Shown in pieces: positions 1-12,200 of a DNA stretch of 64,000 nt (the stretch's first letter is position 1; the number at the start of each line of letters is the position of its first letter). Source of the DNA: Episyrphus balteatus (lineage: Eukaryota; Arthropoda; Insecta; Diptera; Syrphidae); the NCBI RefSeq assembly GCF_945859705.1, contig NC_079136.1:124462028-124526027 (forward strand), read 5' to 3'. Position numbers and translations under genes: made by a program. The notes beneath the pieces are model-generated. The model was given only the letters and a program-made list of their open reading frames with translations. It was not told the origin of the DNA and ran no database searches.

Positions 1-207
1 CAGGGTTTTGCCGAAGAAAGCACAGTAAAACTCGGCTATAGAAGAAACCAAAAACTTAAATTCTTTATTTTCACTATAGAATCGTTCTTTATTGTTCTCT
101 ACTTTCTTTAAATAACAATTTTATATAAAACTTATATACTACTTATAAATAATGCCCAATACTCTAAGAGAGCAGGGGATCTCGGACGGAGATAAAAGGA
201 ATAAATC

Positions 208-628
208 CTATGGTGACCAAAATATGCTATTATGACCAAACTCAGAGTGAGATGGTGGTTTCGGGAATTATGACCAAACTCCAAATGAGATGGTGGCTTC
301 GGATAGAGACGGGTATTATGACCAAACTCCAAATGAGATGGTGGTTTCGGGAATTTATGACCAAACTCCAAACGAGATGGTGGCTTTGGGAATTATGACC
401 GAACTCTAAATGAGATGGTGGTTTCGGGAACTATGACCAAACTCCAAACGAGATGGTGGCTTTGGGAATTATGACCAAACTCTAAATGAGATGGTGGTTT
501 CGGATAGAGACGGGGATTATGACCAAACTCCAAATGAGATGGTGGCTTCGGATAGAGACGGAAATTATACCTAATGGTCGGATGTAATGCCCTTAACTCA
601 AGGTGAGAAGGGGGACTCGGAAAGAGAC
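208..628. repeat. Minisatellite, about 38-46 bp unit
   Basis: Tandem degenerate repeat. Each unit reads roughly ATTATGACCAAACTCCAAAT followed by GAGATGGTGGTTTCGGGA. Some units carry an extra insert (TAGAGACGGG) between the TTTCGG end and the next ATTATGACC. About ten units are visible, the last ones decayed. The short open frames here are by-products of the repeat. Confidence 0.85.
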
Positions 629-915
629 GCTAAATCTACCTACCTAACGTCAAAACGGAAATTTGCCAACATTCCAAAAATTTACAACAATACGGTATAT
701 CTATTATGGCTTAAATAGGTGTACTGAGGGAGAAATCGTCTACTCGAAGTAGATTCAAAAGATCTCTGGTTTATTCGGAAATTCTTACATCTACTTAGTA
801 ATATTTTTACACAAAGCAAGTGTGAACTCTATAAAATTAAACGGTAAAATTAAAGTTAAATTAATAATAACAATAGTTTTGAGTATAAAACAAAATGTAT
901 GTTGTCGTGTTTGTG

Positions 916-1123
916 TTGTTGCTATTGATGGCATAATCCGGGACGTTCAGTTGTTTCGGTATCGGTTTTATAGTCCGGGATGGGCGGTTACCAAATAGTT
1001 TTAATTAATTTGATTTCTTTTTGTTGCTGTTGATGGCATAGTCCGGGACGTTTTATAAATTTGGGTTCGGGTTTATATCCCGGGATGGTTGGTTTCCATA
1101 CAGCTTTAATTAAATTGGTTTGC
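916..1123. repeat. Direct tandem dimer, about 105 bp per copy
   Basis: Two adjacent copies (about 916-1020 and 1021-1123) share TTGTTGCTATTGATGGCATA, then TCCGGGACGTT, a TCGGTTTTATA-like block, CCGGGATGG and TTTAATTAA. Divergence is roughly 20-25 percent by eye. The open frame at 1061-1258 falls largely in the second copy and shows nothing protein-like. Confidence 0.7.
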
Positions 1124-3039
1124 GGTGGAAAGGAAAGTGTGACGCTTCGTTACAGTACAAGTAAACTGAAGAAGACCTGTTTTCTTCTAAAAAACTTAAT
1201 CCGTTCCTGTATATCCTCGACAGGACTACATGACATCAAAACAGAACTTATGAAATGATCAAACAGATTTATGTAATTGGACTTTGCTATCACGCACGCA
1301 AATCAACGTTTCGATTTAATAGTTTCAATTATGAATTATGCGAGAAGTTTATACCTATACCTACTACAAGTATGTCCTTCTCTCTATAACAAAGGCAGGT
1401 TTATATATGTAAAAGAGTCCCCCAGGTAGGTAGTAGTTAGTTGACCTGACCATAGACCAACCTTATAAAGTATGGAGCAGTCATTAAATCATAGCAGGTG
1501 ACATTTTCATGTAATTTGTCGCTACCTAAGACCGAAAATTTAGGTCGGTCTCTTATAAGAGCGCTAAGCATTCCGGATAACTGCGGTTTAATTTTATACA
1601 CAAAAGCTCATTGTTAACTTGTCCGGTTTTTCGTCCGACTTTATTGTGTTGGGACATCAAATAAGGAAACTTGAATGAAACAAAACATAATATAAAACGG
1701 AAAAATAAATAAAAAAAACCAAAAACAGAAATACGAGAGGTAGGTAATTCCTTTTATATTTGAAAGCTCAAGATTCAAACATTTAAAAAACCCAAAGCCA
1801 AAGATCAAGTCATAGCAAGGCAGTCTCTCATAGTCAGGCAAAGCAATCCCAATCCCACAGAGAGAGTTTTAGGTTTTTCTATTTTATTGAGGTCTATGGG
1901 GTCTAAGGATTTCAGATTAAGGGGGGGATTGGTAAAAGGAGGTTCTGTGTTAGTAGTGGTTTGAATACGTTTTATAATGTTTTTTGAGTCTTTCTGAGTG
2001 AAAATACGATATTTTCGCAATCTAAATTCCAAACGGGTCTAGACCAGATACGAATCACACCTCTTTTAAATGATGAAAATCCTAGGAGAACAGAGAGGGT
2101 ACTGTTGGGAGTATATTTTGTTTTCCTTTTTTTTTTTTTTTTTTTTTCATTTTAAACAAATACACAAGGACTCTCTGGATAGATACCCAGAGTGTATACA
2201 AAAGTACAATAGCTTATAATATACGGATGTTTGAGCGAATGCCTTCGACAAGAGAAAGCTATTTGAATTCACAATAATAATTGTGGTCCTGTCGTCAACG
2301 TAGTCATCATTGTCGTTGTCTGGGTCTATAATTTTGTGTGAAATTTGTGTTTTATGTACCTTTTAAGCTTTTAAAGCCATAAACGATTCTTGAGTGTTGT
2401 TGTTTTGTTGATAGGTACTAATAAAAAAAAAAGACATTGTCCTTTAACATTGTGCTAAAGGTTAGGGCACAGTTTGAAAAAAAACATAAACTAATCATGG
2501 TTAAGAGTCTTTATCCAAGGAGAAAAAAGACGAACTAAAAAAAAGCGGATTTCTGCATGGTTTCTTGTCAAATGTCTTCCATCTTAAATTAAGAGGACAA
2601 ATCTTCTTCATCTCTTGAATGCACAAGTTTAAAAAAAATCCACTTGATTTAAGAGTAAAATCATCTTATTTATAAAGCTGAAGTCTGACTATAATTTTGA
2701 AATCTGTATTTTTTATCGGTTTTGTAAGGATGAAAATTCACATTAAAATGCAATGAACTTCCTTAAAATTAACAGAATTTTAGCCGATTCCACTTATTTT
2801 AAGCGGATTATTTCACTTATTTTAAGCGGAAATCGTAATTTTTTTTTTAAATGGTGGGATTTAAGATGGGCATCATTTATTTTAAGGTGCCCTTTTTTAA
2901 TTTTCGTAGGTTCTCCTGAAACCGGAAAGTCCTATTCCAAGCAGCACAAAAGCTTGCTCTGGCTAGACATTAAAGAGGTATTGCATTGGAAAGGTGATGA
3001 TCATTGAAGATGGAAAATCTCGATAAAACACGGTTTATT
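1124..3039. other. Non-coding AT-rich stretch
   Basis: No gene is recognised. It holds homopolymers (poly-T near 2129-2148) and a weak 16-bp repeat (CTTATTTTAAGCGGA) near 2790-2830. Short open frames lack codon structure or recognisable domains. Confidence 0.5.
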
Positions 3040-4150
3040 TATTTTTGAAGTGAAAACTTCTTTAGTATCGTAGTGATTTGAAACAAAATGAAACGAAAAC
3101 GCGACACGACTTCAACTTGTTATACCTTTTTTGTTTTAATAGATAGATGAATAAAATTTGTACTGTAGATAGGTAATTAAATAATATATTATTGTACAAA
3201 ATTTCAATTAATTTCATATTCAATATTCGGAGATAACGGTTAAAAGATGTTCTTTTCCAACATACGTTATATCTTTTGATCTAGTGCACATACAAATTTG
3301 ATTTAACTTTAATACGCATGCTGCTAGCATAACCTTTTATTTGATATATCACACATAACGTTACGTGCTATACAAGTTACACAATCTTAAATTGAAAAAA
3401 ATTTAAAAATACCTCAAAACACCTGTGGAGATCTGTTGGCGATGACCAGCTATCAGTGTAGGAAGTACCGTAATCTCAGTCTGGAAATTCGACATGGTTG
3501 ACTTTAAAAAATTCTAACTTCTCTTGTAGACATCTTTAAAATAAGATTTATGCATCATTATACAAGGTGAAACAATAAGCTTTCACATGGTATAAAATTT
3601 TTTATAGGTTGTTAAACAAAAAAATTGATTTAATAGCATGAGAACATAAAAATAAATGTTTTTTTTGCTTTTTAGATGAAATTTCATCGAGTTTAAAAAA
3701 TTCTAGCTCTTTTTGTAGATGTCTCATAGAACTGATCGATATATATATTTTGAGCTAAGACAATAAGCTTTCAGATGGTGTAAAAATTTGTATAGGTTAT
3801 TAGGGAAAAAATGGATTTAATAGCGTGAGAAGATAAAAATACGTGTTTTTTTGCTTTTTTTGATGGAAATTGATCGAGTTCAAAAAATTCTAGCTCTTTT
3901 TGTAGATGTCTCATAGAACTGATCGTTATATATATTTTGAGCTTAGACAATAAGCTTTCAGATGATATAAGATTTATATAGGTTGTTATATAAAAAACAT
4001 GGATTTGAAGGTGATAGAATAAAAATAGGTAGATTTTTTCAATTTTTTTTTTTTTTTGCAAGAAAAATGATTTTTTAAGGTTTCACTTCTACCTCTTGTG
4101 AAATGCACACATGATTTTTTTTTTTTTATCAAGTGTTATAGCGATTTTTT
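3040..4150 (-). repeat. Unclassified interspersed repeat, copy 1 (inverted relative to 38.3 kb)
   Basis: About 1.1 kb that matches the reverse complement of 38290-39150 over its whole length, starting with GTTTCACTTC and ending in the segment holding ATGAAACGAAAA. Inside it, a unit of about 190 bp (AATAAGCTTTCAGATGGT, ATAGGTTGTTA, TTCTAGCTCTTTTTGTAGAT) is repeated about 2.5 times at 3560-3990. No coding frame and no clear terminal repeats were seen, so the class is unknown; a decayed DNA transposon or satellite-bearing element is possible. Confidence 0.75.
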
Positions 4151-6200
4151 TCTAATCTTATTTAGAAGTAAGATGAAACTAGAATCTTCTTAAAATACTT
4201 CTTAACTTACATACTTCTTATGTAGAAAGAAATTCGGTAGTATTTTACTATATGATTGTTAATGAACTATTTTTTCCAAAGTCACAATCCTTTTTGTTAT
4301 TCTTACTCAAAAACTACGGTAGTCTGTAGTCAAGTAAAAATCATATTATGTATTTTTAACAGGTTTTTACGCATGTGAACATGTATGTTCCCCAATAACT
4401 TCTAAACTTCTCATCACAAATTCACAAATAAGGTATCGTTGGAAGCGTCTTACTTGTGTGCTAGTTATAGGCTTTGTAACATTCTCTTCTAAGATTATCT
4501 TCAGAAAAAAAAAAAAAACATAAAATCAAAAACTATCCGGGTTTAAGTTTTTCACCATATTTATTTGTTTAAATGATGTTGAAGTTATAATTCTATAGTT
4601 AAATTCCAATTGAAGGAAATTTTTAAAATTAAATTTTAGTTATGTTTTTGTTCCGTATTACAATTTTGAATAGCGTATAACTAGCAAACAAGCAAGACGC
4701 TTTTAACAGTACCTCAGTTGTTGAATTTGGATGAGTAGTTTAGAAGTTATGATGAAACAAACAAACATTTTTTTTTTTTTTTTTTTAATTAAATCAGAAA
4801 TCAGACCTCCAAGAAACTTGATGCCTCATTTGATGAATTAAAAAAGAGATGATAACTCTGATAACACTTTAACTTTTTTTGTTTGTTTTCCTTTAAATCT
4901 TTTACATATCAAAAGTTCTTGACATTTCTAATTTTGTTTCATATTTTTTGTCAACCTTGCTGCTTTTCTAAACAAGATTATAAACTCGAAACGATAATAA
5001 ATTTTTTCCCCTGCCCTGACACTGTTTAATAAAAATAAAAATATATATGTATGTCTTAAGAAGGTTCTAACTCTCTAAGGAAAACCACATAGGCAGATAG
5101 TAGAAAATGGATATTAAGCGGTCTTTTTGCTTATCCCCGTATAAGAGTAGGTATCTTTTTTCTTCTTAACTTTTTTTTTTTATCCTGCAAAATGAAGGAT
5201 ATGCAATAATTTTATCACATCTCTTCCACCTGTTTTTTTTTTTTTTTTTGTATATTTTCTTATTTTTTTTTTAACATCCGAGTGTTACAAATTAAAGTTA
5301 TTTATAAACATTTTCATTTGTTTTCATTTGCACTCTTATGTCAAGTGCGAGTGTGTGTGGATAAAATGCGGGTTAAAAGTGGATGGGGGGATTGAACCAA
5401 AAAAAAAACACCTCGCAACCTACACCTTTCCCAAATAACATACAAACTTGTGTGAATATTTACATATCCACAATACACACAAACACACCCCCTTTTTCTT
5501 CTGTGGTGTTAAGCTTGCCTTGTCAAATAAAACATTTTGTGAAAAAGTGAAAAAGTTGAAGATTTGAATCTGTCATACGTCTATCTTTTTAAAACTTCTC
5601 TTATATTTTCTAAGCCGAAATTTATATATAAAATGTAAAAAGATACAAAAGACAAGAAATAGAAGGCATATTACAAAGTAAAATAAAAAAATAAAAAAAA
5701 AGTGTAAAATAACGAGAATGAAAGCTTCCAGTTGAAGCACCTGATACTCTCTCAAGCCCTCTTCTCCACTGTGTGTATCTTATACCCCTAAAGATGTGTG
5801 TTTTTTTTTTCTGACTTATTTTTTTTTTCTAACGTCGTCTTCGTCATCGTCATCGTATATAGCTAGTTATAGGCGTGAGAAGTAAAAATGTGGAACATAT
5901 ACCTACAGTGAGTTGCTAAATAAATATGGACAAGGACATTGATGATTTTTTTCATTTGAAACAAATTTACACAGATTTAAATTGAAAATAATAAAATATT
6001 CATAGAAAGTTTTCTTCCTGGAATTTGTCTAAAAATTATCTCATTTACAGGTGTCAACCTTTCCACATAAAATTAATTTAACTTTCGTGTAATGAAAAAA
6101 ACAAATGTACGTTCCACTTCCGAAAATAAGGGTTGTTTTCTAAGAGCCCTTAAAGTCTTGTCCGCAGATCGATTGGAAATGAAATAGCTATTCATACAAA
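4151..6200. other. Non-coding AT-rich stretch flanking the giant satellite
   Basis: No gene is recognised. Positions 4420-4760 contain fragments of a repeat also seen near 21130-21300 and 45660-45930 (shared pieces such as GGTATCGTT, AGATTATCTT and AGAAGTTATGA). Two copies of the dispersed motif lie here: GTGGAACATA at 5890-5899 and TACGTTCCAC at 6108-6117, the latter about 90 bp left of the satellite. Confidence 0.5.
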
Positions 6201-9200
6201 ATCCTCGTGACATGCTCGGGACATCTTCGGGACATGCTCGGGACATCCTCGGGACATGCTCGGGACATCTTCGGGACATCTTCGGGACATGCTCGGGACA
6301 TCTTCGGGACATCTTCGGGACATCTTCGGGACATCTTCGGGACATCTTCGGGACATGCTCGGGACATGCTCGGGACATGCTCGGGACATCCTCGGGACAT
6401 GCTCGGGACATCCTCGGGACATGCTCGGGACATCTTCGGGACATCTTCGGGACATGCTCGGGACATGCTCGGGACATGCTCGGGACATCTTCGGGACATC
6501 CACGGTACATGCTCGGGACATCTTCGGGACATGCTCGGGACATCCTCGGGACATGCTCGGGACATCTTCGGGACATCTTCGGGACATGCTCGGGACATCT
6601 TCGGGACATCTTCGGGACATCTTCGGGACATGCTCGGGACATGCTCGGGACATGCTCGGGACATGCTCGGGACATCTTCGGGACATGCTCGGGACATGCT
6701 CGGGACATGCTCGGGACATGCTCGGGACATCTTCGGGACATCTTCGGGACATGCTCGGGACATGCTCGGGACATCTTCGGGACATCTTCGGGACATGCTC
6801 GGGACATGCTCGGGACATGCTCGGGACATGCTCGGGACATCTTCGGGACATCTTCGGGACATGCTCGGGACATGCTCGGGACATGCTCGGGACACCTTCG
6901 GGACATCCTCGGGACATGCTCGGGACATGCTCGGGACATCTTCGGGACATGCTCGGGACATCTTCGGGACATCTTCGGGACATCTTCGGGACATGCTCGG
7001 GACATGCTCGGGACATCTTCGGGACATGCTCGGGACATCTTCGGGACATCTTCGGGACATCTTCGGGACATGCTCGGGACATGCTCGGGACACCTTCGGG
7101 ACATCCTCGGGACATGCTCGGGACATCTTCGGGACATCTTCGGGACATGCTCGGGACATGCTCGGGACACCCTCGGGAAATCTTCGGGACATGCTCGGGA
7201 CATGCTCGGGACATCCTCGGGACATGCTCGGGACATCTTCGGGACATCCTCGGGACATGCTCGGGACATCTTCGGGACATCTTCGGGACATGCTCGGGAC
7301 ATGCTCGGGACATCCTCGGGACATGCTCGGGACATCCTCGGGACATGCTCGGGACATCTTCGGGACATCTTCGGGACATGCTCGGGACATGCTCGGGACA
7401 TGCTCGGGACATGCTCGGGACATCTTCGGGACATGCTCGGGACATGCTCGGGACATGCTCGGGACATCTTCGGGACATCTTCGGGACATCCTCGGGACAT
7501 GCTCGGGACATCTTCGGGACATGCTCGGGACACCCTCGGGACATGCTCGGGACATCTCGGGACATCTTCGGGACATGCTCGGGACATCCTCGGGACATGC
7601 TCGGGACATCCTCGGGACATGCTCGGGACATCCTAGGGACATGCTCGGGACATCTTCGGGACATGCTCGGGACATGCTCGGGACATCCTCGGGACATCCT
7701 CGGGACATGCTCGGGACATGCTCGGGACATGCTCGGGACACCCTCGGGACATGCTCGGGACATCTCGGGACATCTTCGGGACATGCTCGGGACATCCTCG
7801 GGACATGCTCGGGACATCCTCGGGACATGCTCGGGACATCCTAGGGACATGCTCGGGACATCTTCGGGACATGCTCGGGACATGCTCGGGACATCCTCGG
7901 GACATGCTCGGGACATCTTCGGGACATCTTCGGGACATCTTCGGGACATGCTCGGGACATGCTCGGGACATGCTCGGGACATGCTCGGGACATCCTCGGG
8001 ACATGCTCGGGACATCTTCGGGACATCTTCGGGACATGCTCGGGACATGCTCGGGACACCCTCGGGACATGCTCGGGACATCTTCGGGACATCTTCGGGA
8101 CATCTTCGGGACATGCTCGGGATATGCTCGGGACATGCTCGGGACATGCTCGGGAAATCCTCGGGACATGCTCGGGACATCTTCGGGACATCTTCGGGAC
8201 ATGCTCGGGACATGCTCGGGACATCCTCGGGACATGCTCGGGACATCCTCGGGACATGCTCGGGACATCTTCGGGACATCTTCGGGACATCTTCGGGACA
8301 TAATCGGGACATGCTCGGGACATGCTCGGGACATGCTCGGGACATCTTCGGGACATCTTCGGGACATGCTCGGGACATGCTCGGGACATCTTCGGGACAT
8401 CTTCGGGACATGCTCGGGACATGCTCGGGACATGCTCGGGACATGCTCGGGACATCCTCGGGACATGCTCGGGACATCTTCGGGACATCTTCGGGACATG
8501 CTCGGGACATGCTCGGGACATGCTCGGGACACCTTCGGGACATCCTCGGGACATGCTCGGGACATCTTCGGGACATCTTCGGGACATGCTCGGGACATGC
8601 TCGGGACATGCTCGGGACACCCTCGGGACATCTTCGGGACATGCTCGGGACATCCTCGGGACATGCTCGGGACATCTTCGGGACATCTTCGGGACATGCT
8701 CGGGACATGCTCGGGACACCCTCGGGACATGCTCGGGACATCTTCGGGACATCTTCGGGACATCTTCGGGACATGCTCGGGACATGCTCGGGACACCTTC
8801 GGGACATCCTCGGGACATGCTCGGGACATCTTCGGGACATCTTCGGGACATGCTCGGGACATGCTCGGGACACCCTCGGGAAATCTTCGGGACATGCTCG
8901 GGACATGCTCGGGACATCCTCGGGACATGCTCGGGACATCTTCGGGACATCCTCGGGACATGCTCGGGACATCTTCGGGACATCTTCGGGACATGCTCGG
9001 GACATGCTCGGGACATCCTCGGGACATGCTCGGGACATCCTCGGGACATGCTCGGGACATCTTCGGGACATCTTCGGGACATGCTCGGGACATGCTCGGG
9101 ACATGCTCGGGACATGCTCGGGACATGCTCGGGACATGCTCGGGACATCTTCGAGACATGCTCGGGACATGCTCGGGACATGCTCGGGACATCTTCGGGA

Positions 9201-12200
9201 CATCTTCGGGACATCCTCGGGACATGCTCGGGACATCTTCGGGACATGCTCGGGACATGCTCGGGACATGCTCGGGACATGCTCGGGACACCCTCGGGAC
9301 ATGCTCGGGACATCTCGGGACATCTTCGGGACATGCTCGGGACATCCTCGGGACACGCTCGGGACATCCTCGGGACATGCTCGGGACATCCTAGGGACAT
9401 GCTCGGGACATCTTCGGGACATGCTCGGGACATGCTCGGGACATCCTCGGGACATGCTCGGGACATCTTCGGGACATCTTCGGGACATCTTCGGGACATG
9501 CTCGGGACATGCTCGGGACATGCTCGGGACATCCTCGGGACATGCTCGGGACATCTTCGGGACATCTTCGGGACATGCTCGGGACATGCTCGGGACACCC
9601 TCGGGACATGCTCGGGACATCTTCGGGACATCTTCGGGACATCTTCGGGACATGCTCGGGACATGCTCGGGACATGCTCGGGACATCTTCGGGACATCCA
9701 CGGTACATGCTCGGGACATCTTCGGGACATGCTCGGGACATCCTCGGGACATGCTCGGGACATCTTCGGGACATCTTCGGGACATGCTCGGGACATCTTC
9801 GGGACATCTTCGGGACATCTTCGGGACATCTTCGGGACATGCTCGGGACATGCTCGGGACATGCTCGGGACATCTTCGGGACATGCTCGGGACATGCTCG
9901 GGACATGCTCGGGACATGCTCGGGACATCTTCGGGACATCTTCGGGACATGCTCGGGACATGCTCGGGACATCTTCGGGACATCTTCGGGACATGCTCGG
10001 GACATGCTCGGGACATGCTCGGGACATGCTCGGGACATCTTCGGGACATCTTCGGGACATGCTCGGGACATGCTCGGGACATGCTCGGGACATGCTCGGG
10101 ACATCCTCGGGACATGCTCGGGACATCTTCGGGACATCTTCGGGACATGCTCGGGACATGCTCGGGACACCCTCGGGACATGCTCGGGACATCTTCGGGA
10201 CATCTTCGGGACATCTTCGGGACATGCTCGGGACATGCTCGGGACACCTTCGGGACATCCTCGGGACATGCTCGGGACATCTTCGGGACATGCTCGGGAC
10301 ATGCTCGGGACACCCTCGGGAAATCTTCGGGACATGCTCGGGACATGCTCGGGACATGCTCGGGACATGCTCGGGACATCTTCGGGACATCCTCGGGACA
10401 TGCTCGGGACATCTTCGGGACATCTTCGGGACATGCTCGGGACATGCTCGGGACATCCTCGGGACATGCTCGGGACATCCTCGGGACATGCTCGGGACAT
10501 CTTCGGGACATCTTCGGGACATGCTCGGGACATGCTCGGGACATGCTCGGGACATGCTCGGGACATCTTCGGGACATGCTCGGGACATGCTCGGGACATG
10601 CTCGGGACATCTTCGGGACATCTTCGGGACATCCTCGGGACATGCTCGGGACATCTTCGGGACATGCTCGGGACACCCTCGGGACATGCTCGGGACATCT
10701 CGGGACATCTTCGGGACATGCTCGGGACATCCTCGGGACATGCTCGGGACATCCTCGGGACATGCTCGGGACATCCTAGGGACATGCTCGGGACATCTTC
10801 GGGACATGCTCGGGACATGCTCGGGACATCCTCGGGACATCCTCGGGACATGCTCGGGACATGCTCGGGACATGCTCGGGACACCCTCGGGACATGCTCG
10901 GGACATCTCGGGACATCTTCGGGACATGCTCGGGACATCCTCGGGACATGCTCGGGACATCCTAGGGACATGCTCGGGACATCTTCGGGACATGCTCGGG
11001 ACATACTCGGGACATCCTCGGGACATGCTCGGGACATCTTCGGGACATCTTCGGGACATCTTCGGGACATGCTCGGGACATGCTCGGGACATGCTCGGGA
11101 CATGCTCGGGACATCCTCGGGACATGCTCGGGACATCTTCGGGACATCTTCGGGACATGCTCGGGACATGCTCGGGACACCCTCGGGACATGCTCGGGAC
11201 ATCTTCGGGACATCTTCGGGACATCTTCGGGACATGCTCGGGATATGCTCGGGACATGCTCGGGACATGCTCGGGAAATCCTCGGGACATGCTCGGGACA
11301 TCCTCGGGACATCTTCGGGACATGCTCGGGACATGCTCGGGACATCCTCGGGACATGCTCGGGACATCCTCGGGACATGCTCGGGACATCCTCGGGACAT
11401 GCTCGGGACATCTTCGGGACATCTTCGGGACATCTTCGGGACATGCTCGGGACATGCTCGGGACATGCTCGGGACATGCTCGGGACATCTTCGGGACATC
11501 TTCGGGACATGCTCGGGACATGCTCGGGACATCTTCGGGACATCTTCGGGACATGCTCGGGACATGCTCGGGACATGCTCGGGACATGCTCGGGACATGC
11601 TCGGGACATCCTCGGGACATCTTCGGGACATCTTCGGGACATGCTCGGGACATGCTCGGGACATGCTCGGGACACCTTCGGGACATCCTCGGGACATGCT
11701 CGGGACATCTTCGGGACATCTTCGGGACATGCTCGGGACATGCTCGGGACATGCTCGGGACACCCTCGGGACATCTTCGGGACATGCTCGGGACATCCTC
11801 GGGACATGCTCGGGACATCTTCGGGACATCTTCGGGACATGCTCGGGACATGCTCGGGACACCCTCGGGACATGCTCGGGACATGCTCGGGACATCTTCG
11901 GGACATCTTCGGGACATCTTCGGGACATGCTCGGGACATGCTCGGGACACCTTCGGGACATCCTCGGGACATGCTCGGGACATCTTCGGGACATCTTCGG
12001 GACATGCTCGGGACATGCTCGGGACACCCTCGGGAAATCTTCGGGACATGCTCGGGACATGCTCGGGACATCCTCGGGACATGCTCGGGACATCTTCGGG
12101 ACATCCTCGGGACATGCTCGGGACATCTTCGGGACATCTTCGGGACATGCTCGGGACATGCTCGGGACATCCTCGGGACATGCTCGGGACATCCTCGGGA

